Shown here: positions 54,436-63,171 of the stretch, one piece after another
Position numbering within the stretch: the stretch's first letter is position 1
How the letters are laid out: each line of letters starts with the position of its first letter
DNA from: Peteryoungia algae
GTDB taxonomy: Bacteria; Pseudomonadota; Alphaproteobacteria; Rhizobiales; Rhizobiaceae
Direction of reading: 5' to 3'
Length of the DNA: 64,000 nucleotides
NCBI RefSeq assembly: GCF_030369675.1
Contig: NZ_CP128477.1
Coordinates: 2,770,001 to 2,834,000 of the forward strand
Notes under the pieces: model-generated
The model's input: the letters and a program-made list of their open reading frames with translations, nothing else
Told to the model about the DNA's origin: nothing
Databases searched by the model: none
Program-made: the position numbers and the translations under genes

Positions 54436-54509
54436 GGTTGAATACTACTCCCGCGTCTTTTGAGCCTTGCGAGAGGCAAATCACCAGACTTTCCTTGTCG
54501 AGTGGTAAA

Positions 54510-54530
54510 CGCGGGACGCTTTGTCCCGCG
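54510..54530. terminator. Hairpin between hpt and cpdR
   Basis: An 8-bp perfect stem (CGCGGGAC/GTCCCGCG) with a 5-nt loop lies 55 bp past the hpt stop. No U run follows on the minus strand, so its role as terminator is uncertain. A smaller GTCCC/GGGAC hairpin is at 54568-54583. Confidence 0.45.
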
Positions 54531-54585
54531 CGATGGTTAACAGCTCACTGCAGTCCGGTGGTGCGATGTCCCCTTGCGGGACGGC

Positions 54586-55128
54586 TCAGGCGTCGCCGGT
54601 GACCACGCCGACAAAGGGCAGTTCGCGGAATGCATAGGCCACGTCCATGCCGTAGCCGACGACGAAGTAATCGGGGCATTCGAAACCGACGTAATCTGCC
54701 TCAAATACTTCTTTCCGCTTCACTTTCTTGTCGAGAAGAACGGCGATCGTGACGCTGGCGGCGCCGCGCTCATACATCAGTTCCTTGGCGAATAGCAGGG
54801 TGCGACCGGACTCGAGAATATCGTCGATGAGGAGGATATTGCGCCCCTTCACGTCACTGTCGATGTCCTTGATGATCTTCACGCCCTGGGAGACAGTGCC
54901 TGTGCCATAGCTGGACAGGGTGATGAACTCGACTTCAGGCGCCAGACCCACGTCATGCAACGCACGAATGAGGTCTGCGGCGAAGATGAAGGAACCCTTG
55001 AGCACCGAGATGACCAGAAGGTCGTCGCAGGGACCCTTGATGATATCCTGTGCGAGTTCGAGATTGCGCTGCCGGATCTGCTCGGCGGTAAAGAGCGGTT
55101 CGATATTCTTTCCGCGAACAACGGGCAT
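54586..55128 (-). CDS. hpt: Hypoxanthine phosphoribosyltransferase
   Basis: A 180-residue purine-salvage enzyme that makes IMP (and perhaps GMP) from free base and PRPP. The PRPP-binding signature ILLIDDILESGRTL is at 98-111, and the purine-contacting lysine and aspartate are in AVLLDKKVKRKEVFEADYVGFECPDYFVVGYG. ATG at 55126-55128 with TAGGAGTTTCCC upstream. It lies upstream of cpdR. Confidence 0.97.
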   Translation of the reverse strand: MPVVRGKNIEPLFTAEQIRQRNLELAQDIIKGPCDDLLVISVLKGSFIFAADLIRALHDVGLAPEVEFITLSSYGTGTVSQGVKIIKDIDSDVKGRNILLIDDILESGRTLLFAKELMYERGAASVTIAVLLDKKVKRKEVFEADYVGFECPDYFVVGYGMDVAYAFRELPFVGVVTGDA

Positions 55129-55210
55129 GGGAAACTCCTAGCGTGTCGACCTGAGGTCCTTGAGCCGGCAACCTGCCGGAAAGGCAAGGCCCTTAGCACA
55201 CGGGAGCCTG

Positions 55211-55861
55211 TTAGACACCCGCCTCTTCGAAGGAAAGCCGGACTTCCGGCGTTTTTCCACCAGGATGCTGAAGCCGGGTGACGATCCCGCGGCTCTCACC
55301 GCCATCAAGGCGTGCCACCGGTGGCTCGATATAGGTGCTGGCGACAACCTGCCCATCGAGCAGGAGATCGGCCCGAAGCTTGGGCAGGGTCACCGCACGG
55401 CCGGTGCGGTTCTCAACGATGGCGTTGAGCAGCAGAACCCGCATGCCGTTGCGATCCTGCGGCGTGAGGTTCACATGGGTGAAATCGAGCGGCTTGGCAG
55501 CGATCTCGGGATGTTCGCCGCCGCCGAAAACAAGCTGGCCGGCGAGGGAAAACATGGACACGAAGGCGATGGCGACCAGAAGCGAGAAGGCGACATCCGA
55601 GAGTTGTTGAAGCCGGGTTTCGACGCGATCAATCCCCGTGCGCAGCAAAGCGCGGAGATCAGGGGGCGTCGGCGCCGAGAACGGGGCGGCGGACGGACGC
55701 GGCGACGGCTTCGGAGTCTCGCGCACGGTGATAAACTGTGCATCGACGACGTCGGCACGCCCCATGCGCTGATGAGGCTCGATCCGGCGGCGGGCACGAT
55801 CCGGCGGCAGGAGGTCGAGGTCCGCAGCTGCGGCCTGCTTCTGGTGACGGAAAGCGCTCAT
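55211..55861 (-). CDS. Membrane protein of unknown function with a C-terminal beta domain
   Basis: A 216-residue protein. The N-terminal 80 residues are cytoplasmic, basic and Pro-rich. A helix at about 93-112 (SLLVAIAFVSMFSLAGQLVF) spans the membrane, and the exported C-terminal part (about 125-216) reads like the immunoglobulin-like DUF3426/FxLYD folds: LLNAIVENRTGRAVTLPKLRADLLL and YIEPPVARLDGGESRGIVTRLQHP. It lies back to back with ftsE (199 bp between starts). I know similar proteins beside ftsE in rhizobia but no established function. ATG at 55859-55861. Confidence 0.82.
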   Translation of the reverse strand: MSAFRHQKQAAAADLDLLPPDRARRRIEPHQRMGRADVVDAQFITVRETPKPSPRPSAAPFSAPTPPDLRALLRTGIDRVETRLQQLSDVAFSLLVAIAFVSMFSLAGQLVFGGGEHPEIAAKPLDFTHVNLTPQDRNGMRVLLLNAIVENRTGRAVTLPKLRADLLLDGQVVASTYIEPPVARLDGGESRGIVTRLQHPGGKTPEVRLSFEEAGV

Positions 55862-55941
55862 GCGTGCGGACCTTTCGCACAGCCAAATCGGATACCCGAA
55901 AGTCGGCGGTTGAAACGAATCCTCTCCAGACGTAAATTCAA

Positions 55942-55949
55942 ATGGTTAA
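55942..55949 (-). promoter_or_regulatory. TTAACCAT box in the ftsE / 55.2-kb gene divergent region
   Basis: The sequence TTAACCAT (minus strand) lies about 80 bp upstream of the 55211-55861 gene and about 110 bp from ftsE. It is the half-site form reported for the cell-cycle regulator CtrA in Caulobacter. The same box lies upstream of cpdR (54533-54540). Confidence 0.35.
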
Positions 55950-56059
55950 TGCTTCGGAAACACGGGCGGAAAAGCCTGGGATCGGGAAGCATGTTTACCG
56001 GCCGTTGACGATCTTCGTTTACGAGCCCCAAACCTCGGACATCTCAGACTGGGCCCCCT

Positions 56060-56719
56060 TTGATCCATTTCGAAAATGTCGGCCTGCGCTATGGAATGGG
56101 ACCGGAGATCCTCCGCGACCTGACATTCGACCTGCCGAAAGGGTCCTTCCAGTTCCTGACCGGCCCGTCCGGCGCCGGCAAGACGACGCTGTTGCGGCTG
56201 CTCTTCATGTCCCTGCAGCCGACGCGCGGCCTGATCAAGAGCTTCGGCCGCGACATCACCAGCATTCCGCGCGGCGAACTGCCCATGCTGCGCCGCCGCG
56301 TCGGCATCGTCTTCCAGGATTTCCGCCTGCTCGACCATCTGACCACGTATGAGAACGTGGCGCTGCCGCTGCGTGTGCGCGGCAAGGCGGAACAGACCTA
56401 CAAGCAGGATGTCATCGAGCTCCTGAAATGGGTGGGTCTCGGCGAGCGCATCAACGTTCTGCCGCCGGTGCTTTCGGGTGGGGAAAAGCAACGCGTGGCG
56501 ATTGCCCGCGCCCTGATCGACCGGCCGGAAATCCTGCTCGCCGACGAGCCGACGGGCAATGTCGATCCGCCCATGGCGCGCCGGCTTTTGAGCCTTTTCC
56601 TGGAACTCAACCGCCTCGGCACGGCGGTGGTCATCGCGACCCACGATCTCGCGCTGATGGACCAGGTGGATGCGCGACGGATGATCCTCACCGACGGGCG
56701 GCTCGACATCTATGAATGA
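56060..56719 (+). CDS. ftsE: Cell division ATP-binding protein FtsE
   Basis: A 219-residue ABC ATPase that, with FtsX, signals from the cytoplasm to cell-wall hydrolases at the division site. Walker A GPSGAGKTT (35-43), ABC signature LSGGEKQRVAIARAL (about 138-152), Walker B ILLADEPTGNVDPP. The start is TTG at 56060, because the family begins MIHFENVGLRYG; no ATG is available at that position. It overlaps ftsX by eight bases. Confidence 0.97.
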   Translation: MIHFENVGLRYGMGPEILRDLTFDLPKGSFQFLTGPSGAGKTTLLRLLFMSLQPTRGLIKSFGRDITSIPRGELPMLRRRVGIVFQDFRLLDHLTTYENVALPLRVRGKAEQTYKQDVIELLKWVGLGERINVLPPVLSGGEKQRVAIARALIDRPEILLADEPTGNVDPPMARRLLSLFLELNRLGTAVVIATHDLALMDQVDARRMILTDGRLDIYE

Positions 56720-57710
56720 GATCACCCCAAATCCCGGCCAGAAGAAGCGCCGCGTCGAGATGACAGTGCGGCCGACCGGCCCGATCCTGCCGCCGTCGAA
56801 CATACAGGGCAATGCCCTGATGGTGGTGATCGCCATCATGGCCTTCCTCGCCTGCCTGACGCTTGGCGGCGTCTCCATGGTGCGCGCGACGGCATCCAGC
56901 TGGCAAAGCGAGATTTCCCGCGAAATCACCATCCAGATCACGCCCGCAGACGGGCTCGACATGGGGGCAGCGCTCGTCAAGGCCCGCGACCTGGCGCTGA
57001 CCTTCGTCGGCACACGCGACGGCCAGATCATGGACGACAGCGCAACGGCCCGCCTGCTCGAACCCTGGCTGGGCACCGGATTGAACCTGGAGGACCTGCC
57101 GCTTCCGCGGCTGATCGTCATCACCATCGACGAGAGCAATCCGCCGGATTTCGAGGCCATGCGCGCGCTGCTGAAGGTGGAGGTGCCGCAGGCATTCCTC
57201 GACGATCACCGCACCTGGGTCGACCGACTGGTGCAGATGGCAAGCACGACGGTGCTGATTGGCTCCGGCATCCTCATCCTCGTCTTCACGGCCATGGTGC
57301 TGACCGTGGTCTTCGCGACCCGCGGCGCCCTGTCCGGCAACCGCCACATCATCGAAGTGCTGCACTTCGTCGGCGCCGAAGGAAGCTTCGTCGCGCAGGA
57401 GTTCCAGAAGCACTTCCTGAAGATCAGCCTCAAGGGGGCGGCAGCCGGCGGCCTGCTCGCCGCAGTCTTCTTCGCGCTGGCCGGTTTCTGGCAGAGTCGC
57501 TCGCTGGCGACCCCGGAAAGTGACCAGGCGACCGCGCTCTTCGGCACCTTCACCATTGGCTGGGGAGGTTATGTCGGCATTTTCGCGACCATGGTCGTCA
57601 TCGCGCTTTTGACCACGATCACGGCACGGTTGACGGTGATGCGGACGATCTACGAAATCGACCTGATCCGCTCGGATCCGGCCCGCACCGACGGCTTGCT
57701 GGACGACTAA
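56712..57710 (+). CDS. ftsX: Cell division permease FtsX
   Basis: A 332-residue membrane partner of FtsE with four transmembrane helices (about 35-55, 185-208, 235-258 and 290-312) and the large periplasmic domain between helices 1 and 2 that contacts peptidoglycan hydrolase activators. RGALSGNRHIIEVLHFVGAEGSFVAQEFQ is the typical FtsX segment after helix 2. ATG at 56712 overlaps the ftsE end. Confidence 0.95.
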   Translation: MNEITPNPGQKKRRVEMTVRPTGPILPPSNIQGNALMVVIAIMAFLACLTLGGVSMVRATASSWQSEISREITIQITPADGLDMGAALVKARDLALTFVGTRDGQIMDDSATARLLEPWLGTGLNLEDLPLPRLIVITIDESNPPDFEAMRALLKVEVPQAFLDDHRTWVDRLVQMASTTVLIGSGILILVFTAMVLTVVFATRGALSGNRHIIEVLHFVGAEGSFVAQEFQKHFLKISLKGAAAGGLLAAVFFALAGFWQSRSLATPESDQATALFGTFTIGWGGYVGIFATMVVIALLTTITARLTVMRTIYEIDLIRSDPARTDGLLDD

Positions 57711-57780
57711 CGAAAACTCGCATGTTGACTTGCCTTAAAGCCGCCTGTTCGCTGTGGGAAATCCCGGCTAATCACGGGCA

Positions 57781-58512
57781 ATGAGCATGGATCGCATGAC
57801 GCCAAATCAACCATTGCGAGACGGCGACCGGCCCCGTTCGGACGCCGGCCTTTTCGCGCGGAAAGGCCTGATCCGCAGGGTTTTGCGCTATGGCGGCATG
57901 CTTGTCATCCTGTGCACGGCCGTGCTCGTGGCTGGCTTCCTCGTCTTTGCTGATTCGGTCACCGGCATGCGACCGCCCGAGACGGTGAAGGCCGATGCAA
58001 TCGTTGTGCTGACCGGCGGCTATCAGCGAATCGAGCAGGCGATCGACCTTTTGAAGCGCGGCTACGGTGAAAGATTGCTGATTTCGGGCGTCAATCCGGC
58101 AACGACGCCCGGCCAGATCCGCAAGGCGACGCGAACCTCGCCGGATGTTTTCGAATGCTGCGTGGACATCGGTTACGGTGCAATCGACACGATCGGCAAT
58201 GCGAACGAGACGGCGATCTGGATCCGCGACAAGGGCTACGGTTCCGTTCTGGTCGTGACCAGCAATTACCATCTGGCCCGCAGCCTGATGGAACTGCGGC
58301 GCGGCGCACCAGACACCGAGTTCATCGGCTACCCCGTGGTGAACGCCGACCTGAAGACCCGGGCCTGGTACAGCGAGCCGGACGCGATGCGCACCATGCT
58401 GGCGGAATATGTCAAGACGGTTGTCGCCTATGTCCGGGGCGTGACCGGCTGGAGCCGGGACCAGGGCCTGCGCCCGGAAGGTGAAATCACCGAATCTGGC
58501 CGCAGCTCCTGA
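57781..58512 (+). CDS. YdcF family protein (ElyC/SanA/YdcF, DUF218)
   Basis: A 243-residue membrane-anchored protein. An N-terminal helix (about 40-60) is followed by the DUF218 domain: ADAIVVLTGGYQRIEQAIDLLKRG (about 74-97), ATTPGQIRKATR, the conserved TIGNANETAIWIRDKGYGSVLVVTSNYHLAR (about 139-169) and a C-terminal helix. ElyC and SanA take part in envelope-polysaccharide and peptidoglycan homeostasis in E. coli. The ATG at 57781 lies 70 bp after ftsX. A weak hairpin follows at 58519-58537. Confidence 0.9.
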   Translation: MSMDRMTPNQPLRDGDRPRSDAGLFARKGLIRRVLRYGGMLVILCTAVLVAGFLVFADSVTGMRPPETVKADAIVVLTGGYQRIEQAIDLLKRGYGERLLISGVNPATTPGQIRKATRTSPDVFECCVDIGYGAIDTIGNANETAIWIRDKGYGSVLVVTSNYHLARSLMELRRGAPDTEFIGYPVVNADLKTRAWYSEPDAMRTMLAEYVKTVVAYVRGVTGWSRDQGLRPEGEITESGRSS

Positions 58513-58518
58513 CGGATC

Positions 58519-58537
58519 AGCGCAAGCGAGCGCTTTT
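58519..58537 (+). terminator. Weak terminator-like hairpin after the YdcF gene
   Basis: A 5-bp stem (AGCGC/GCGCT) with a 6-nt loop is followed by TTT. Too short to be sure; plsC begins 57 bp later. Confidence 0.35.
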
Positions 58538-58593
58538 GCTCATCGCAGTTTTCCTCTAAGCACGTCTTTGCCCGCCCTCGAGAGCCACATGAT

Positions 58594-59391
58594 ATGATCC
58601 AACTGCGTTCAATCCTCTTCAACATCGCCTTCTATGCAAATCTGATCCTCAGGATGATCGTGCTGTCGCCGATCTATTTCCTGCTGCCGCGCAAGAAGGC
58701 CTTCTTTGTGCCGAAGGACTGGGCGCGCTCCAACCACTGGCTGATGGAGAAGATCGTTGGCACGACCTTCACTGTGGAGGGTCTGGAAAACATCCCGAAA
58801 AGCGGTGGCTATATTCTCGCCCCGAAACATCAGTCTTTCTGGGACACCTATGCGCTGCTGCCCTGGCTGGATGACCCGGTCTATATTCTTAAGCGCGAAC
58901 TGATGTGGATCCCGATCTTCGGCTGGTATGTGGCCAAACAGCGCATGATCCCGGTCAATCGCGGCGCCAAGGGCAAGGTGATGGCGCAGGTGATCGAGCG
59001 CACCAAGCTGGAAATGGCGAACGGCCGTCAGCTGATTATCTATCCCGAAGGTACACGGCGCCCGCCGGGTGCAGCGCCGGACTACAAATATGGCATCGCG
59101 CGCCTCTACCGGGACATCAACGTGCCGGTCGTGCCCGTCGCCATGCATCCCGGCCTGTTCTGGCCGCGCCGCAAGTTCTTGCGCTTTCCGGGACATTTCG
59201 TCGTGCGCATCCTGCCACCGATCGAGCCGGGTCTCGACCCCGACGTTTTCCATGAGACCCTGATGCAGCGACTGGAGGCGGCAAGCGACGAATTGCTGGT
59301 GAAGACGGCGAAGGAGAACCCTGATCTGCCGCTGCCGCCAACCGCCGTCAACAGGCTGAAGGAACTCGGAGCGCGCCAGACGCATTCCTAG
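58594..59391 (+). CDS. plsC: 1-acyl-sn-glycerol-3-phosphate acyltransferase
   Basis: A 265-residue inner-membrane enzyme that makes phosphatidic acid from lysophosphatidic acid. The catalytic HxxxxD motif is His79/Asp84 (KHQSFWD) and the substrate motif YPEGTRRPPGA is at about 149-159. A hydrophobic segment at about 8-30 anchors it. ATG at 58594. It is last in the rightward run ftsE-ftsX-YdcF-plsC and converges with the ChaC gene. Confidence 0.95.
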   Translation: MIQLRSILFNIAFYANLILRMIVLSPIYFLLPRKKAFFVPKDWARSNHWLMEKIVGTTFTVEGLENIPKSGGYILAPKHQSFWDTYALLPWLDDPVYILKRELMWIPIFGWYVAKQRMIPVNRGAKGKVMAQVIERTKLEMANGRQLIIYPEGTRRPPGAAPDYKYGIARLYRDINVPVVPVAMHPGLFWPRRKFLRFPGHFVVRILPPIEPGLDPDVFHETLMQRLEAASDELLVKTAKENPDLPLPPTAVNRLKELGARQTHS

Positions 59392-59402
59392 GAAGAAGAC
59401 GA

Positions 59403-59936
59403 TCAGTCTCCGGACGGATCCGGGACGATCGCCGATGCCACGCTTTCGAGCCAGTGGTCGCGAATCCCGAGTTCTCGCAGATGCGCGACCGTATTGGCGA
59501 CGTAGACCGGATTGGGACCGGACCGGCCCACAGCGCCCTCGACGATGCGGGCCGCCGCCTCGACGGTGATGGCGCCTGCATACTGCGGATGGGCACGGTC
59601 GATGACATAGGTCAGGGCGCGGATCTCGCGTCCATCGGCGACACGGGTGCGGACATGGCGTTCGAGATAGACACTGGTGACCAGCTCGCGTTCACGCAGA
59701 TAGTCCACCGTGGACTGCCAGTCGGAAGGCGCCACGCGAAAGGCGACACCCTTGCAGGAACCACCCCGGTCGAGCCCGAGCACGAGACCCGGGCGCTCTT
59801 GCGTCCCGCGATGGACATAGGACCGGACACAGAGCGCACGGCGATAGCCGCCGAGATGGGCAAGCACCCGCTCTTGATAGGGGAAGCCCGGATTCCACAT
59901 CAGCGAGCCGTAGCCAAAGACCCAAAATTCGTCCAT
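59403..59936 (-). CDS. Glutathione-specific gamma-glutamylcyclotransferase (ChaC family)
   Basis: A 177-residue ChaC-type enzyme that splits glutathione into 5-oxoproline and Cys-Gly. The diagnostic VFGYGSLMWNPGF is at 6-18, with RSYVHRGTQERPGLVLGLDRGGSC forming the substrate loop and the catalytic Glu in LRERELVTS region. The ATG at 59934-59936 is chosen because the four upstream codons start at TTG. With grxC and the nitrilase it is one of several possible glutathione enzymes in the window, though not linked in an operon. Confidence 0.93.
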   Translation of the reverse strand: MDEFWVFGYGSLMWNPGFPYQERVLAHLGGYRRALCVRSYVHRGTQERPGLVLGLDRGGSCKGVAFRVAPSDWQSTVDYLRERELVTSVYLERHVRTRVADGREIRALTYVIDRAHPQYAGAITVEAAARIVEGAVGRSGPNPVYVANTVAHLRELGIRDHWLESVASAIVPDPSGD

Positions 59937-59984
59937 ATCGCACGCCAATCCAAGTCACAGCAGTGATCGCAACGAGGAGCAACC

Positions 59985-60995
59985 ATGGCCATGTCGACCG
60001 CGCCGGAAAGCCCGATCAGCCGAAAGGTCGTCCGGCTCGGGGTTTTGATCGTCCTCGTCATCGCTGTCTATAGCGTCGGGTGGTATTTCGCTGCAGAATT
60101 CCTGAAGAATCGCATTCTCACCTTCTTCGGCGGCGGAAATCCGGCAGGCGTCACCGCATCCTGTGAAGACGCGACGATGGGCGGCTATCCCTTCCGCTTC
60201 CGTCTGAATTGCTCGCGGCTCACCGTCGACGATCACTTCCAGGGCGTCGCGGCCTCCTTCGGCCCGGTGCGGGCAGCAGCCCAGATCTACAATCCGGGCC
60301 ACATCGTCTGGGAGATGGATGCACCGGCCGAGATCCGCTCCGCGCTTGGCTTCAATACGGCACTCGATTGGACCAACATGCAGTCGAGCTTCCGCATCGG
60401 CCTTTCCGGCCTGTCGCGCAGCTCGCTGATGCTGGAGGGGCTGAACGCGACGGTGACTTCGACAGCCTCCAGTCTGGCTCTGCAGGTGACAGCGCCCAGC
60501 GCCCAGTCGCACGTACGCCAGAACGAGGGCAACCTCGACTATGCGACACTGGTGCGCGATATGGTCGTGTCCGTCGGTGGGGAAAAGATCGCACTGCCGC
60601 CGATCTCGACAAGCCTCGATGCGACGCTTGCCGACAAGGGGGGCCTGCTCGACCCGCGGGTGGCGCAGGACCAGCGGCTCTACGGTACCCGGGGCGAGAT
60701 CCGCCGGATGGTCGTCGATCTCGGCGAAGGCCGGGTGCTGACCCTGAGCGGCCCCTTCGAAGTCGGCGAGGACGGGCTGATTTCCGGGCGCATCAAGGTC
60801 GAAGTCGAACAGGTCCGTGCCTGGCGCAATGCCATGAAAACGGCCTATCCGGCAGAGGCCGACATGATCGACAATGTCGCCAACGTGCTTCGGGCCCTCG
60901 CGTTCGGCCGTGACAACAGCGAGGCCGAGATCACCATCCAGAACGGCGTGGCCGCCCTCGGTTTCATCCCGCTCGGACAGATCCCGCCGCTCTGA
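59985..60995 (+). CDS. DUF2125 domain-containing protein
   Basis: A 336-residue membrane-anchored protein of the alphaproteobacterial DUF2125 family. An N-terminal helix (about 14-36) anchors it, and the exported part has the family's CEDATMGGYPFRFRLNCSRL (about 59-78) with paired cysteines, then repeated beta-strand rich regions. Function unknown; it may act in lipid or envelope homeostasis by analogy with AsmA-like repeats, but this is guesswork. ATG at 59985 with GAGGAGCAACC upstream. Converges with tyrC. Confidence 0.9.
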   Translation: MAMSTAPESPISRKVVRLGVLIVLVIAVYSVGWYFAAEFLKNRILTFFGGGNPAGVTASCEDATMGGYPFRFRLNCSRLTVDDHFQGVAASFGPVRAAAQIYNPGHIVWEMDAPAEIRSALGFNTALDWTNMQSSFRIGLSGLSRSSLMLEGLNATVTSTASSLALQVTAPSAQSHVRQNEGNLDYATLVRDMVVSVGGEKIALPPISTSLDATLADKGGLLDPRVAQDQRLYGTRGEIRRMVVDLGEGRVLTLSGPFEVGEDGLISGRIKVEVEQVRAWRNAMKTAYPAEADMIDNVANVLRALAFGRDNSEAEITIQNGVAALGFIPLGQIPPL

Positions 60996-61010
60996 GGCCG
61001 CGGGACTGGC

Positions 61011-61934
61011 TCACTTGTCCAGCGAGTGGCGGCCGAAGTCTGGCACGTCGACGTCCTGGCCAGCCTGGACGATCGAGCGGCGGATGGTGCGGGTCCGCGA
61101 GAACAGCTCGAACAGCTTGTCGCCCTCGCCCCAGCGGATCGCCCGCTGCAGATAGGCGAGATCTTCCGAAAAGCGCGCCAGCATTTCGAGGATGGCATCC
61201 CTGTTGTGCAGGCACACATCCCGCCACATGGTCGGATCGGAAGCGGCAAGACGCGTGAAGTCGCGGAAACCGGACGCCGAATATTTGATGACTTCCGATT
61301 CCGTCACCGTCTCCAGATCATCGGCCGTACCGACGATGTTGTAGGCAATGATGTGCGGCAGGTGCGAGACAATGGCGAGCACCTTGTCGTGGTGGTGCGG
61401 GTCCATCTCGTCACACATCGATCCCAGTGCTTCCCAGAAGCCGCGCAGGCGGGCGAGCGCCTGGCCATCGGTGCCCTCGAGCGGTGTGAAGATGCACCAG
61501 CGGCCCTTGAAGAGACCCGCAAAACCGGCGTCCGGGCCGGACTTTTCCGTCCCCGCCAGCGGGTGGCCGGGAATGAAATGCACGCCGTCTGGCATGTGCG
61601 GCGCCATCTGCGCGATAACGGACGCCTTGGTCGAGCCGACATCGGTGACGATGGCACCGGCCTTCAGGTGCGGCGCAATCTGTTTGGCGACGGCTTCCGA
61701 GGCGCCGACGGGCACGGACACGATGACAAGATCGGCGTCCCTGACCGCCTCGGCTGCGGAGGCGTTGTAAGCCGTGCCGAGCTCCAGCTCTTCCGCCCGG
61801 CTCAGCGTCTCGGCGCTGCGGGTCGAGATGACGACCTCGTTCGCCAGACCGAGCCTCTTGACGTCGCGGGCGATCGACGAGCCGATGAGGCCGATACCGA
61901 TCAGGGCGATGCGGTCGAACAGGATTTCAGACAT
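61011..61934 (-). CDS. tyrC: Prephenate/arogenate dehydrogenase
   Basis: A 307-residue NAD(P)-dependent dehydrogenase that converts prephenate or arogenate to 4-hydroxyphenylpyruvate or tyrosine. The dinucleotide loop is IGIGLIGSSIARD (12-24). The conserved catalytic histidine lies in FIPGHPLAGTEKSG (near residue 115) and SHLPHIIAYNIVGT follows. There is no fused chorismate mutase or ACT domain. The ATG (61932-61934) overlaps the hisC stop by one base (TGATG). The pairing with hisC is functionally sensible because HisC-type aminotransferases can also act on aromatic keto acids. Confidence 0.95.
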   Translation of the reverse strand: MSEILFDRIALIGIGLIGSSIARDVKRLGLANEVVISTRSAETLSRAEELELGTAYNASAAEAVRDADLVIVSVPVGASEAVAKQIAPHLKAGAIVTDVGSTKASVIAQMAPHMPDGVHFIPGHPLAGTEKSGPDAGFAGLFKGRWCIFTPLEGTDGQALARLRGFWEALGSMCDEMDPHHHDKVLAIVSHLPHIIAYNIVGTADDLETVTESEVIKYSASGFRDFTRLAASDPTMWRDVCLHNRDAILEMLARFSEDLAYLQRAIRWGEGDKLFELFSRTRTIRRSIVQAGQDVDVPDFGRHSLDK

Positions 61935-63037
61935 CACGTGCGTTCCATGAATTCTGTGAGGGCGGCGATCACACCGATATTGGCCTCTTCGCTGCCGATC
62001 GTCATGCGGAGTGCATCTGGAAAACCATAGGACGAGACGGCGCGCAAGACGAAGCCGCGTTCTGTCAGGAAGCGATCGGCATCTGCGGCCCGCTTCCCGT
62101 CCCGATCGGGGAAGTGGATCAGAAGAAAATTGGTGACCGAAGGCGTGACGTCGAGGCCGAGCGCGGTGAGTGCCTCGGAGACGCGTGCGCGCCAGACCTC
62201 GTTGTGCTCGACGGCCTTTGCCACATGCGCCTGGTCGCGCATGGCGGCGGCACCGGCGAGGAGCGCCGGCGTGTTGATGTTGAACGGCCCACGCACCCGG
62301 TTCATCGCATCGATGATGTCGGCAGCTCCAAAGATCCAACCGATGCGCAGAGCCGCAAGCCCGTAGACCTTGGCGAAGGTCCGGGTCATCACGACGTTGC
62401 GGTTGGCAGAGACGAGTTCCACTCCGGCCTCGTAGTCATTGCGGCGGACATATTCGGCATAGGCTGCGTCAAGTACCAGGACCACATGCGATGGCAGGGC
62501 CGCATGCAGCCGCTTGATGTCGGCATAGGGCACATAGGTGCCGGTCGGATTGCCGGGATTGGTGAGGAACACGATCTTCGTGCGCTCGGTAACGGCGGCC
62601 AGGATCGCATCGACATCGACGCGCCGATCGTTTTCCTTGACCGTCACCGGTGTTCCACCGGCCGCCAGGATCTGGATCCGGTAGAGCAGGAATCCATGCT
62701 CCGTGATGATGCCCTCGTCGCCCGGTCCAAGATAGATATTGGCAAGCAGGGCAAGCAATTCACCCGAACCATTGCCGCAGAGGATGTTGGCCGGGTTCAG
62801 GCCATGGACCTCGGCGATCGCATCCCGGAGCATACGGGCCTGACCGTCGGGATAGATCTCGAGCGTTTCGGCAGCGATGCGGAAGGCATCCATGGCCTTC
62901 GGGCTCGGGCCGACAGGCGTTTCATTGGACGACAGCTTGAAGACGCGCGCAACGCCGCCCGCATGGTCCTTGCCAGGAACATAAGCGGCGATTTCCATGA
63001 CCCCCGGACGGGGTACCGGCTTTATCGAGGCGTTCAT
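61934..63037 (-). CDS. hisC: Histidinol-phosphate aminotransferase
   Basis: A 367-residue PLP-dependent aminotransferase of class II. The PLP-binding lysine is Lys223 in [17 protein letters not shown], with NPGNPTGT (160-167) and the DAAYAEYV region (190-197). HisC makes histidinol phosphate and can also make tyrosine and phenylalanine. Two starts are possible; I choose the ATG at 63035-63037 (GGGA nine bases upstream) over that at 63044-63046. It is followed by tyrC with a 1-base overlap. Confidence 0.95.
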   Translation of the reverse strand: MNASIKPVPRPGVMEIAAYVPGKDHAGGVARVFKLSSNETPVGPSPKAMDAFRIAAETLEIYPDGQARMLRDAIAEVHGLNPANILCGNGSGELLALLANIYLGPGDEGIITEHGFLLYRIQILAAGGTPVTVKENDRRVDVDAILAAVTERTKIVFLTNPGNPTGTYVPYADIKRLHAALPSHVVLVLDAAYAEYVRRNDYEAGVELVSANRNVVMTRTFAKVYGLAALRIGWIFGAADIIDAMNRVRGPFNINTPALLAGAAAMRDQAHVAKAVEHNEVWRARVSEALTALGLDVTPSVTNFLLIHFPDRDGKRAADADRFLTERGFVLRAVSSYGFPDALRMTIGSEEANIGVIAALTEFMERT

Positions 63038-63171
63038 GAGGCTCATTCCCGGCCGTCGGGCGGCAAGAGGCCACCCCTTCACTTGGGGCTTGGGATTACT
63101 TCGGAACGCAGCGTTTGTCGAGGCAGGCGAGCGCCGCAGCCTCTCGCGGTGACGAATGCAATGACAAAGGA
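63038..63171. other. Spacer between hisC and the methyltransferase gene
   Basis: 134 bp without a gene or clear terminator; contains the hisC promoter/leader (leftward). A GGGATTACTTCGG stretch is visible, but I see nothing certain. Confidence 0.4.
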
